DNA of 64,000 nt, taken from positions 2,914,001 to 2,978,000 of the forward strand of contig NZ_QFFJ01000001.1 in NCBI RefSeq assembly GCF_003308995.1. Reading direction: 5' to 3'. Shown piece after piece: positions 1 through 8,524 of the stretch (position 1 is the first letter of the stretch; each line of letters opens with the position of its first letter). The notes under the pieces were generated by a model. It was not told where the DNA came from and searched no databases. It worked only from the letters and a program-made list of their open reading frames with translations. The position numbers and the translations under genes were made by a program. Origin of the DNA: Chitinophaga flava. Lineage in GTDB: Bacteria; Bacteroidota; Bacteroidia; Chitinophagales; Chitinophagaceae.

Positions 1-567
1 GTTGTTGTAAGGAACTCCATCTACTACAATCAACGGTTCGTTGTTACCGAAGAAAGAGGTATTACCACGGATGTTGATTTTGGTGGCAGCACCAGGAGTA
101 CCTTGTGAAGTTTTAATGTCTACACCTGCAACTTTACCTTGCAGGCCTTTCAACATGTCGGGCTCAGACTTCTGTACCAGTACGTCCGGCTTAACAGTTG
201 AAATAGAATAACCCAGAGATGACTCGTTACGCTTCAAACCTGCAGCGGTAACTACAATCTCTCCAAGCTGTTTTTTGTCCTGGTCAAGGGTAACGTTTAC
301 CACATCACCACTGGCAGCAACATCTTTGCTAACATAACCTACAAAGGAATAGATCATTACAGCACCAGCTTTTACGTTGGGGAACTGATAAGTACCGTCT
401 GCGGCTGTCAGCACCCCTTTCCCGGAACCTTTTACCACTACGGTAACACCTGGAAGTGGGGCACCATCTTTGGCATCGGTAACCCTACCTGTAATCGTTC
501 GCGTCTGCGCATAGGAATGCAAGACGCTTATGGCCACGAGCAGCCACAAGAGTAGTCCTCTTTTCAT
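1..567 (-). CDS. SusC/RagA-family TonB-dependent outer-membrane receptor, N-terminal part (runs off left edge)
   Basis: Only the first 189 codons are present; the rest lies beyond the window start. Translating the reverse strand from the ATG at 567 gives a signal peptide ending near SYAQ, then a carboxypeptidase-regulatory-like domain (about residues 22-105) and the start of the TonB plug, with the SusC-typical stretches KSEPDMLKGLQGKVAGVD and NIRGNTSFFGNNEPL. SusC proteins form the outer-membrane pore of a SusCD uptake complex powered by TonB. The fragment is a clear paralogue of the SusC starting at 6690 (most plug residues identical), so the two look like a tandem duplication. Family is certain; the substrate cannot be told. 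Confidence 0.93.
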   Translation of the reverse strand, partial: MKRGLLLWLLVAISVLHSYAQTRTITGRVTDAKDGAPLPGVTVVVKGSGKGVLTAADGTYQFPNVKAGAVMIYSFVGYVSKDVAASGDVVNVTLDQDKKQLGEIVVTAAGLKRNESSLGYSISTVKPDVLVQKSEPDMLKGLQGKVAGVDIKTSQGTPGAATKINIRGNTSFFGNNEPLIVVDGVPYNN

Positions 568-1185
568 AAGCAATTTAGATTTGATAAATATTTCAGTTAA
601 CCTAAAGTCAGGGTCGTTGAATTACAGGGCACTTTAATTACCGGGATCAAAAACTCACATGGATATACTGTTCGGAGGAGCTACGTTGGCATCTGGCATC
701 TCGCACAGCATAGGAATCATCACGTCTCATCTACATAAGCAAAGGCTGTAAAAAAACGGGTTATAACATCACACTTTCAGATTTTGATTACTCAATTGTT
801 AATTCTTTTTTAAAACCTTACACAAGGTATAAAAAAGTTAAAAATATTTTTTAACCGCACTAAGTTAATGTAATTCTATAATTCCTCTCGCCGATAAATA
901 ATTCTTGATAAGTTAAGTAGTAGTAAAAGCCAACAAAAAAGCGCGCCATACTGCAAATGGCGCGCTTTCTGATATTAAAATTCAGTAAGGTATCGTTACT
1001 GTTTTCTATTAAGTCTTTATTAAATCACCCAAACTGTCTCCCTCCACGATGGACGTAGTATTGAATGCGATAAGTGTATTACAGAGGCATCATGTCCGAA
1101 ATACTGAAGCCGTTAGCCGTTTTTGTTGCTATAAACCGATTCACTTTCTTATCTAGCATCTATCCACCTTCTCAATCTTATCTTT
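568..1185. other. Intergenic region upstream of the truncated SusC gene
   Basis: No credible gene is visible on either strand. The part next to the SusC start (about 770-930) is very A/T-rich and probably carries its promoter and leader, but I found no clean TTTG / TAnnTTTG pair. The hairpin at 935-965 ends the upstream SusCD unit. Positions 970-1185 hold nothing I can name. Confidence 0.5.
935..965 (-). terminator. Intrinsic terminator of the SusC-SusD-lipoprotein unit
   Basis: Perfect 9-bp arms GCGCGCCAT / ATGGCGCGC around a 7-nt loop, followed on the minus strand by six T. It lies about 220 bases past the stop of the lipoprotein gene at 1186. Confidence 0.8.
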
Positions 1186-1734
1186 TTACTTCACCGTAAA
1201 GGTCACTTTCCTGACAAGTTTGGCAAAACCTTCCACATCACTGCCGTAAGGTCTGAGAAATTTTTTGGTACCATCAGACAAAGTGATGGTATCCCCAAAA
1301 CCGTGCAGTTGCCGGCCGTCATTCATATTGAAATTGATAGCCACATCAAAGAAGTCTCCGGCTTTTACACCATTGGCTGGTAAACTAAACAACTGCATCA
1401 GTTGCGGACCGGTAATCGGCACGTTAGCAGGCAGTGATGTAAGACCGCCCTGCAGCACTTTGATGTTGTTTAATTGACCGTTCATAGCCACTACCACATC
1501 GGTGGTTTTAGGCTGTTCGCCATCGGGGAAATACAGTGCCACATTGATGGCACCGTTGAAGCCAGGCAGGTTGGCTGCCAGAATAGACTGGTCTTTGGTA
1601 GCATCTTTGGATAGCTGGGGCAATGCGCGTTTGGCAATGCCGTCCGGCAGTTTAGCATTGTCATTCTTGGTGCAGGCAAAAATGAAAGTCATCCATGCAA
1701 CCAACGTTACTATATAGAGAAACTTATTCTTCAT
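1186..1734 (-). CDS. Small lipoprotein following SusD, function unknown
   Basis: The 182-residue product begins with a lipoprotein signal peptide whose lipobox (FIFAC) places the lipid-carrying Cys at residue 21. The remainder is rich in Gly, Asn and hydrophobic beta-type segments and has no motif I recognise. It starts 33 bases after the SusD stop, so it is probably the third gene of the unit. Small lipoproteins encoded beside SusCD are often surface-exposed accessory binding proteins; here that is inference from position only. Confidence 0.75.
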   Translation of the reverse strand: MKNKFLYIVTLVAWMTFIFACTKNDNAKLPDGIAKRALPQLSKDATKDQSILAANLPGFNGAINVALYFPDGEQPKTTDVVVAMNGQLNNIKVLQGGLTSLPANVPITGPQLMQLFSLPANGVKAGDFFDVAINFNMNDGRQLHGFGDTITLSDGTKKFLRPYGSDVEGFAKLVRKVTFTVK

Positions 1735-1767
1735 ACTTACAGTTTTTTTTATCCAGAAATGCCAATG

Positions 1768-3510
1768 TTAAGGACGCCAGAACGGAGGCGTTATATCAGG
1801 TTGTTTTTGTGGTGGTGCATTTGGGTTTACCTGCATCTCCACAACAGGCCATGGCAGGGAAAGCGGATATTTCCGGCCTAAGGCTACCGGCACCTTAGCC
1901 TGCGGAGGAGGCAGGGTAGGATTACCGAAGATGGGAGGCTGTACAAAACCACCTGGGGCCATCGTAGGATCGTTCGGATTAAACAGAATGGGGAAACCGG
2001 TACGGCGATAATCACTATACAGGTCGCCACTAAAGCCAAAGGCCTGTATCCATTTCTGAGTGATGATCACTTCCAGCCGGCCAGCCGGCGTAGTCTGGGC
2101 ATCATATGCCACCAGTATTTTGTTGCGATAATCAGTAGAAGGCCCCCCAAAGATGGCTGGTACCGACTGGTTTCCCTTCGCCAGCCCTACTACAAAGTCA
2201 ACCTGGCGGAAAGACTCATCTATCGCATCAGACAATTTCTGACGGGCATCCCCCGCAATAATACCGGCATTCATCAGCTCTGCTTCAATAAATAATATAT
2301 CAGCGTAGGAGATCAGCCTTAAAGGCGCAGCACCGGTACCGCTGCTGGCAGTTACGGTAGTGGAATCTCCGATATCGTAACGACCACCCACCGGATAAAT
2401 ACCAAATACCGTCATACTGTTATCCTGTGAACCATTCCGGTTAGTGCCCGTAGAGCCGAAATAGATGGAAATAAAGGCCGAATCACGGTATTCGGTCAGC
2501 TGCTGGGAAGGGCCCAGCGGACCATTCTGGTTATAAAAATAATAGGGAATACGTGGGTCCCTGATACCGGTAAACAACCGGGTATTATACCCTTTCATGA
2601 TTTCATAAAACCAGGGACTCATATAGTGTGATTTCTGGGTTGCATAATACTCACTGAAACCCGGGTTCCTGTCGTCCGGAGAAGCCAGCGAACCATACCG
2701 CATCATAAATCCCTGATCAGTACTGCCGATCAGGCCTCCTGCTGAAACCAGCTGATTCACCGGACCGGATACATCCTGCACCAGTCTTATCTGATTATAC
2801 AGTTTCAGCTTCAGACTTTTGGCCATCCTTATCCAGGCAGCCACATCACCACTGTAAAAAACATCATCAGTAGACGGTATCAAATCGTTGCCACTGGTAT
2901 TCTGAAGGTTACCAATCGCTTCATCGATCAGCGCAAGCAACTTCGGATAAATAGTTGCCCCCTTGTCAAATACCGGATAACGTACACCATTGGTAGCAAA
3001 CTGGTTGGCCTGTGAAAAAGGCACATCCGCAAAAGCATCCACATACTGACTGTAGCCATATGCTTTCAGCAGTTTGCCGATACCTGCATAGATGGTATTA
3101 TTCCCTGCTGTGGCCTGTCTTATCAGTACCTCGACGTTCTCCATGGTACCAATATAGTCGGGACCGTTAGCAGCTACGGCAGAACTATAAAAACCTGTCC
3201 ACGCACCGTTAATATCAAACTGCGAACCGGTGGCCCCATACTGGTCCTGGGATTCACGCACCACGACCTGATGCACATACACAGACAATACTTCCGTAAG
3301 CCCCCTGGCTCCACGGGCATCATTGGTAAAACCCATATCATATGCCAGGCCATGTTCCGCACCGGTCAACAACAGTTTCAACGAAGCCTGCTGCGGGTTG
3401 TTCGGGTCATTGTTGATATCCAGAAAATGTTTCGTACATCCTGCCGCCACAACAACAAAGAGAATCAAAAGAATATAGCTTAGTTTTTTCATCAGTTCAA
3501 TTTTATTCAT
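1768..3510 (-). CDS. SusD/RagB-family nutrient-binding outer-membrane lipoprotein (SusD-like_2 type)
   Basis: The 580-residue product is the lid/binding partner of the SusC encoded just upstream (6-base gap). It has a lipoprotein signal peptide with lipobox VAAGC. The mature N-terminus FLDINNDPNNPQ is typical of the SusD-like_2 family, and the middle is alpha-helical (TPR-like), including the VAAWIRMAKSLKLKLYNQIR region. A second Met at residue 7 (position 3492) gives an equally good signal peptide, so the exact start is uncertain. SusD-like_2 members commonly pair with SusC proteins of the kind seen here; the ligand cannot be predicted from sequence alone. Confidence 0.92.
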   Translation of the reverse strand: MNKIELMKKLSYILLILFVVVAAGCTKHFLDINNDPNNPQQASLKLLLTGAEHGLAYDMGFTNDARGARGLTEVLSVYVHQVVVRESQDQYGATGSQFDINGAWTGFYSSAVAANGPDYIGTMENVEVLIRQATAGNNTIYAGIGKLLKAYGYSQYVDAFADVPFSQANQFATNGVRYPVFDKGATIYPKLLALIDEAIGNLQNTSGNDLIPSTDDVFYSGDVAAWIRMAKSLKLKLYNQIRLVQDVSGPVNQLVSAGGLIGSTDQGFMMRYGSLASPDDRNPGFSEYYATQKSHYMSPWFYEIMKGYNTRLFTGIRDPRIPYYFYNQNGPLGPSQQLTEYRDSAFISIYFGSTGTNRNGSQDNSMTVFGIYPVGGRYDIGDSTTVTASSGTGAAPLRLISYADILFIEAELMNAGIIAGDARQKLSDAIDESFRQVDFVVGLAKGNQSVPAIFGGPSTDYRNKILVAYDAQTTPAGRLEVIITQKWIQAFGFSGDLYSDYRRTGFPILFNPNDPTMAPGGFVQPPIFGNPTLPPPQAKVPVALGRKYPLSLPWPVVEMQVNPNAPPQKQPDITPPFWRP

Positions 3511-3516
3511 GATAAA

Positions 3517-6500
3517 CTAGAACGTCACTTTAACGTTTACGCCAAAACGCCGGGTGGTAGGAGCACCGGACAATTCAATCCCCTGTACGTTGGTAGAACC
3601 AAAGCTGCCCACTTCCGGATTAAAGCGTGTGTATTTAGGCAGAAAAGGAGCATAGTACCAGAGATTACGTCCTGTCAGGGTAACGGTTAAGCTGCCAATA
3701 GGCGTTTTGCTGAACCAGCTTTTAGGGAAATCATAGCCCAGCGTCGCTTCACGGAAGGTATACACGGTAGCGTCATATACATTCCATTCGGAAGCAGAGT
3801 TGATGGCAAAAGTTTCACCAAAGAACATTTCAAAAAGACTGATGGCTGTTGTATTGGGTATACGTTGTCCTTTATTGTCCAGTAAGGCGGTGGCAGAATT
3901 CACATCACCATATACACCCGGAATCACATATACATTGTCACGTTGGGCGGGACCCGTGTCTTTTGTCACACCACGGCCCAACAGAGAGCTGGTAGTAACA
4001 GAATAAATATCTCCACCTCTGGTAAGGTCAAACAATACATTCAGGAAGAAACCTTTGTAGTTGAGGGTAGTACTGATACCTGTTTTGAAATCCGGATTGG
4101 GATTACCGATCATGCGCTGATTGGGATCAGGAATCAGGAAACCATTGGAAGGATCGATAAGCAGCTTACCATCGGAATCTCTTGCATCAGCTGTACCACG
4201 GAGGTAGCCATATGGTTTTCCTGCTTCCAGGAAAGGAGAGATCGCATCCAGCACACCTGCCAGCGGCAGTCGTACCACTCCGGGTTTCAGCTCTTTTACT
4301 ATACTTCTGTTTTTGGTGAATACACCGTGTATGCTCCAGGTGAGATTCTTATTTTTGATCGGTATCACATTAAGATCTATCTCAATCCCTTTATTGGTCA
4401 GTTTCCCGAAGTTGTCGATCACCTGTCCGAAGCCGGAAGAAGGTGGCAGGGTCAATGGTGCAATCTGATTGGTAGACAAACGGGAATACCAGGCAAAGTC
4501 GAGGGCAGCCCTTCTGTCAAAGAATTCCAGCGTAGTACCTACTTCAAAGTCCTGTGTAAACTCAGGCTTCAGGTTAGGATTGCCTGCATTGGGGTTTTGC
4601 ATCACACCGGATTGTCCCTGGAAAGGTATGTTGAGGCGGAAGATATTGGCAAGTTGATAAGGATCTGCATCCCTGCCCACTTTCGCCCAGCTGGCCCTGA
4701 GTTTACCAAAGGTCAGCACCTTGCTTTCCAGTTTAAGCGCATCGGTAAACACCCAGGAAACCGCCACGCTTGGATAAAAATAGCTACGGTTGTTGGATGG
4801 TAGGGTGGAAGACCAGTCATTTCTGCCTGTCACGGCCAGGAAGAGCCATTTTTTATAGTCTAAGTCCACTTCCCCGAAAAGCCCCCACAATCTGCGCCGG
4901 ATGAAGAGGTCTTCCGAAGGCAGTACACTCTTGGTATTGGTGAGCGCCCAGGTACTTCTGGGTACGATGATATTTTTACCAATATTCACCTGTGATTTTG
5001 TCGTACGCTCGTTAACGTTCTGACCTACCAGCACTTTCAGTCCGAAGTCTTCATTTTTAAGCTTGGGAGTAAAGGTACCAATGAGGTTGGACTCGATTTC
5101 CGTAAAGCGATAGCTCTGTTGTGTAACCTGACCATTACCTTCTGCACCTCTGGAACCTACGTCCACCACTTCCTTACGCAGGAAAGAGTTGATGTTGGTA
5201 CCAATCTGATAACTCAGGTTGAACCAGGGTAACACTTCATAGTTAAACTTCAGACCTGCCACATAACGGTCTGTTGCGGTGGTCACGGTATTATGTGCAA
5301 AAGCCCATAAGGGGTTATCATATTGAGCATTATTGGTAGAAACCGGATTACCGGTAAGAGGGTCCACAAAAGGTAGTCCGGCAATATTCCAGTTACGGGC
5401 CAGGAATAGGTTACGGGCAAAGGATGAAGTAGCACCCGATACCTGGTTTTCCCCGAATATACTACCACCCTGATTGCTGGTGCTGTAGCTGAAATTGGCG
5501 TTAACGGTCAATCCGTTGGTCAGGCGGGTTACACCACCTACAGACAGGTTGCCTCTGTTGAAGAAAGAGTGGGGCACATAACCATCCTGGCTCAGATAAG
5601 AAGCCGTAGCACTGATGGATGATTTTTCATTACCACCATTTACGCCCACTGAATTTTCAGTGATCCAGCCTGTACGAAACAGGTCCCTCACGTTGTTGGG
5701 AACTGCACGATAGGGGATTTTGCCGGAAGCAGGGAACAGGTTGGGGAAAGCATCCAGATAGTTTTGCCATACCGGAATAGAGTCCAGTGTGCCAAATCTG
5801 GGGCCCCAGGAGCCATTTGAATTGGAATAAACAAACCGGCTACCAGCACCAAAATCGTTTTGATATTTGGGATAGCTGGCTACTGTTTCCATGGAGAGAG
5901 AAGAGGAGTAGGTCACTTCAGTTTTCCGTTTTCCCATGCTGGCACTACCGGATTTGGTAGTAACGATGATCGCACCATTAGAAGCCCTCGAACCATAGAG
6001 CGCAGCTGCTGCTGCACCTTTCAGAACTGTCATGGAGGCAATATCATTGGGGTCGAGGGATGAAAGACCGCTGGAGTAGGCACCACCACCGGAAGTCTGG
6101 CTGGAGGTAGTTACCTGATCATTATTGTAAGGAATCCCATCTACTATGATCAGCGGTTCGTTATTGCCATAAAAAGAGGTATTACCACGGATATTGATAC
6201 GGGTGGCGGCGCCAGGTGTACCTTGTGAGCTTCTGATGTCCACCCCGGCCACTTTACCCTGCAATCCCTTCAACATATCCGGTTCGGATTTCTGCTGGAT
6301 CTGGTCTGGTTTTACCGTGGCCACCGAGTATCCCAGCGAGGTCTCATTTCGTTTTAAACCTACTGCTGTTACTACTACTTCGCCTAATTGTTTTTTATCT
6401 GATTCCAGGGCCACGTCTACTTCATTACCCGGGCCTACAGGCACTTCTTTGGTGAGATATCCTACAAAAGAAAACACGAACGTAGCATTAGCAGGGACGT

Positions 6501-6690
6501 TATTCATTTTATAGGTACCATCACCGGATGTAAACACCCCTTTTGTCGTACCCTTTATGACCACCGTAACACCGGGAAGAGCAGAACCATCTTTGGCATC
6601 CGTAACTTTTCCGCTGATCGTTCGTGTCTGGGCTACTGCGCTGAGAACGCTGCTGCACATGAACAGCCATAGTAGTAGCTCTTTTTTCAT
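3517..6690 (-). CDS. SusC/RagA-family TonB-linked outer-membrane receptor
   Basis: The 1057-residue product is of normal length for SusC. It has a signal peptide ending near AVAQ, a carboxypeptidase-regulatory-like domain (about 22-105), a TonB-dependent plug (about 110-230, with KSEPDMLKGLQGKVAGVD and SNGAIIVTTKSG), then a 22-strand-type barrel ending in an aromatic terminal strand (KVTF). It would import a bulky nutrient with the SusD encoded directly downstream. The N-terminal third closely matches the truncated SusC at the left window edge, indicating duplication. It is the first gene of a three-gene unit ending at 1186. Confidence 0.95.
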   Translation of the reverse strand: MKKELLLWLFMCSSVLSAVAQTRTISGKVTDAKDGSALPGVTVVIKGTTKGVFTSGDGTYKMNNVPANATFVFSFVGYLTKEVPVGPGNEVDVALESDKKQLGEVVVTAVGLKRNETSLGYSVATVKPDQIQQKSEPDMLKGLQGKVAGVDIRSSQGTPGAATRINIRGNTSFYGNNEPLIIVDGIPYNNDQVTTSSQTSGGGAYSSGLSSLDPNDIASMTVLKGAAAAALYGSRASNGAIIVTTKSGSASMGKRKTEVTYSSSLSMETVASYPKYQNDFGAGSRFVYSNSNGSWGPRFGTLDSIPVWQNYLDAFPNLFPASGKIPYRAVPNNVRDLFRTGWITENSVGVNGGNEKSSISATASYLSQDGYVPHSFFNRGNLSVGGVTRLTNGLTVNANFSYSTSNQGGSIFGENQVSGATSSFARNLFLARNWNIAGLPFVDPLTGNPVSTNNAQYDNPLWAFAHNTVTTATDRYVAGLKFNYEVLPWFNLSYQIGTNINSFLRKEVVDVGSRGAEGNGQVTQQSYRFTEIESNLIGTFTPKLKNEDFGLKVLVGQNVNERTTKSQVNIGKNIIVPRSTWALTNTKSVLPSEDLFIRRRLWGLFGEVDLDYKKWLFLAVTGRNDWSSTLPSNNRSYFYPSVAVSWVFTDALKLESKVLTFGKLRASWAKVGRDADPYQLANIFRLNIPFQGQSGVMQNPNAGNPNLKPEFTQDFEVGTTLEFFDRRAALDFAWYSRLSTNQIAPLTLPPSSGFGQVIDNFGKLTNKGIEIDLNVIPIKNKNLTWSIHGVFTKNRSIVKELKPGVVRLPLAGVLDAISPFLEAGKPYGYLRGTADARDSDGKLLIDPSNGFLIPDPNQRMIGNPNPDFKTGISTTLNYKGFFLNVLFDLTRGGDIYSVTTSSLLGRGVTKDTGPAQRDNVYVIPGVYGDVNSATALLDNKGQRIPNTTAISLFEMFFGETFAINSASEWNVYDATVYTFREATLGYDFPKSWFSKTPIGSLTVTLTGRNLWYYAPFLPKYTRFNPEVGSFGSTNVQGIELSGAPTTRRFGVNVKVTF

Positions 6691-7050
6691 AAGCGACTTG
6701 GTTTTGATTGACTAAATAGAAGTTAACTCAGTTAAATTACAACAAAAAAAGCTGATATATTATCAATATTGGTTAAAATAATATCAGATAATTTCAGATA
6801 ATTTGCTATATGAATCTAGATAAATATTTGTTAAATAACAGCTAGATAACAGGAAACATTTGGAATTGTTGACAAAGTGATGGGAGAGGGAATATATTTT
6901 TTTTTACCAAATACAAAGAAAACTGCATAAAAGATTTTTTTTACAAATGGCGGGCCGGGGCAGGAAGAAGGGAACTAAAGTTATGGATAGGGTTATACGA
7001 AAAAAGGACACCAGTATACTGGTGTCCTTTTCAATTACAGTTTGCAAAAA
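6691..7050. other. Intergenic region between two SusCD units
   Basis: An A/T-rich stretch upstream of the SusC start at 6690 probably contains its promoter. It includes adjacent direct repeats (AATTATCTGA twice, about 6783-6805 on the complementary strand). The hairpin at 7003-7030 terminates the other SusCD unit. I see no gene. Confidence 0.5.
7003..7030 (-). terminator. Intrinsic terminator after SusD
   Basis: A perfect 28-bp palindrome with half-site AAAGGACACCAGTA, running on the minus strand into a T-rich tail. It lies about 20 bases past the SusD stop at 7051. Confidence 0.85.
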
Positions 7051-8487
7051 TTATTTATTGTAACCCGGATTCTGTACAATGTTCGGGTTAGCGTCAATTT
7101 CTGTCTGTGGGATCGGGAATGCCACGAGGTTGTTGTTGAAAGGCACTACCGGTGTGTTAGGAGACTTAAAGCCGTCTGCATCTACGATTTGGCGGGTACC
7201 GTGAGTCCTGAACAGGTCAGTAGCACCAAAACCTTCACCGATCAGTTCCAGTCTTCTTTGTTTAAAGATCTCTGTCAGGATTTCTGCCTGAGTAGCGCCT
7301 GCAAAGGCAGTCAGACCACGTTTAGTACGCAGGCTGTTGATATCGTTAACAGCCAGTTGCAGCTGATTGTCCTGTGCATAAGCTTCGGCGCGATTCAGCA
7401 GCACTTCGCTAATTCTCAATACTTTTATGTTAGTCATACCTGTGATACCCTGACCATTGCCAATCCACTTCATCATGTAGAAGCCACCAGCAAAGTTTTT
7501 AACAATAGTATTGCGGTAATCGGCAGGGTCCAGCAAGGCCATAAAACCATCAGCGAGTCTTACGTCGCCATAGCCGCTGGTAGGAGTATTGTCATTAGGA
7601 AGATAGATGCCACCGATGTTATCAGAACCTCTGTTTTCCGGCGTCAGAAAACGCAGGGAGAAGATCTCTTCACTGGTAGCAGCATCGGAGGTGAAGTTAG
7701 CCAGATAGTTGGGATTACTCCACAGGGCATAATCATTCATCAGCTTATTGGCTTCTGTAATAACATTAGCCCAGTTTTTCTGATAAAGATACACGCGGGT
7801 CAGCAGCGCAGTGGCAGCATTTCTGGAAGCGCGGAAAGCTCCATCAGATTTGAGTTTTGAGTCCGGAGCCATTGTCTGGGCCACTTTCAGATCACCAATG
7901 ATGGCATCATAGGTTTCTTTCAGCGTAGAACGGGAAGGCTTAAACTTAGCCGGATCGTCTACAGCTTTCATCGCCAGTGGCAGACCAGTGTTAGCAGCAT
8001 TCACATCACCAATTTCCAGCATGATGGAGTAAGGTTTCGTATACCTTCTGGCCAGGTCCAGGTGAGCCAATGCTCTCATGAAATGAGCCTCACCTTTATA
8101 AGGCAATGTCATCTCTGTATCCGGCAGCTTATCGATCATGGTGCTTGCCTGGTTCGCAACGCGGTAAGCATTCAGCCATGTTTTGTTCTGAGCTGCACTC
8201 AGGGGAGTGAACATGTACTGATACTCCAGAACAAACCTGTTGGAGTTGATAGAAGTAATCTTTACATCATTACCTGTCACCTCGTTCACTACTGTAAAGT
8301 CGCGGCCATAATACTCAATCTCCTGCGCGCGCTCATACAAACCATTGGCCAGGATACGGGAGTTTCCTTCAGTAACGGCAGTTTTATCATCCAGCGCATC
8401 AGCAGGACTGAGGTCCAGCTTGGAATTGCAGGCAGCAAATGCTGTAGCAGCTGATAACGCAAGTATAGAAAGTTTTGGATATTTCAT
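7051..8487 (-). CDS. SusD/RagB-family nutrient-binding outer-membrane lipoprotein
   Basis: The 478-residue product has a lipoprotein signal peptide (Cys at about residue 19, AFAAC) and the classical RagB/SusD layout. The N-terminal helical half carries GEAHFMRALAHLDLARRY, and the C-terminal half carries RISEVLLNRAEAYAQ and EIFKQRRLELIGEGFGATDLFR, both hallmark SusD segments. It lies 37 bases downstream of its SusC partner (8525-11611). It is not close in sequence to the other SusD in this window, so the two units probably import different substrates. Confidence 0.95.
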   Translation of the reverse strand: MKYPKLSILALSAATAFAACNSKLDLSPADALDDKTAVTEGNSRILANGLYERAQEIEYYGRDFTVVNEVTGNDVKITSINSNRFVLEYQYMFTPLSAAQNKTWLNAYRVANQASTMIDKLPDTEMTLPYKGEAHFMRALAHLDLARRYTKPYSIMLEIGDVNAANTGLPLAMKAVDDPAKFKPSRSTLKETYDAIIGDLKVAQTMAPDSKLKSDGAFRASRNAATALLTRVYLYQKNWANVITEANKLMNDYALWSNPNYLANFTSDAATSEEIFSLRFLTPENRGSDNIGGIYLPNDNTPTSGYGDVRLADGFMALLDPADYRNTIVKNFAGGFYMMKWIGNGQGITGMTNIKVLRISEVLLNRAEAYAQDNQLQLAVNDINSLRTKRGLTAFAGATQAEILTEIFKQRRLELIGEGFGATDLFRTHGTRQIVDADGFKSPNTPVVPFNNNLVAFPIPQTEIDANPNIVQNPGYNK

Positions 8488-8524
8488 GATTAACTTAAAA
8501 TTTTTTGTTAAGCAACTTCTTCAA

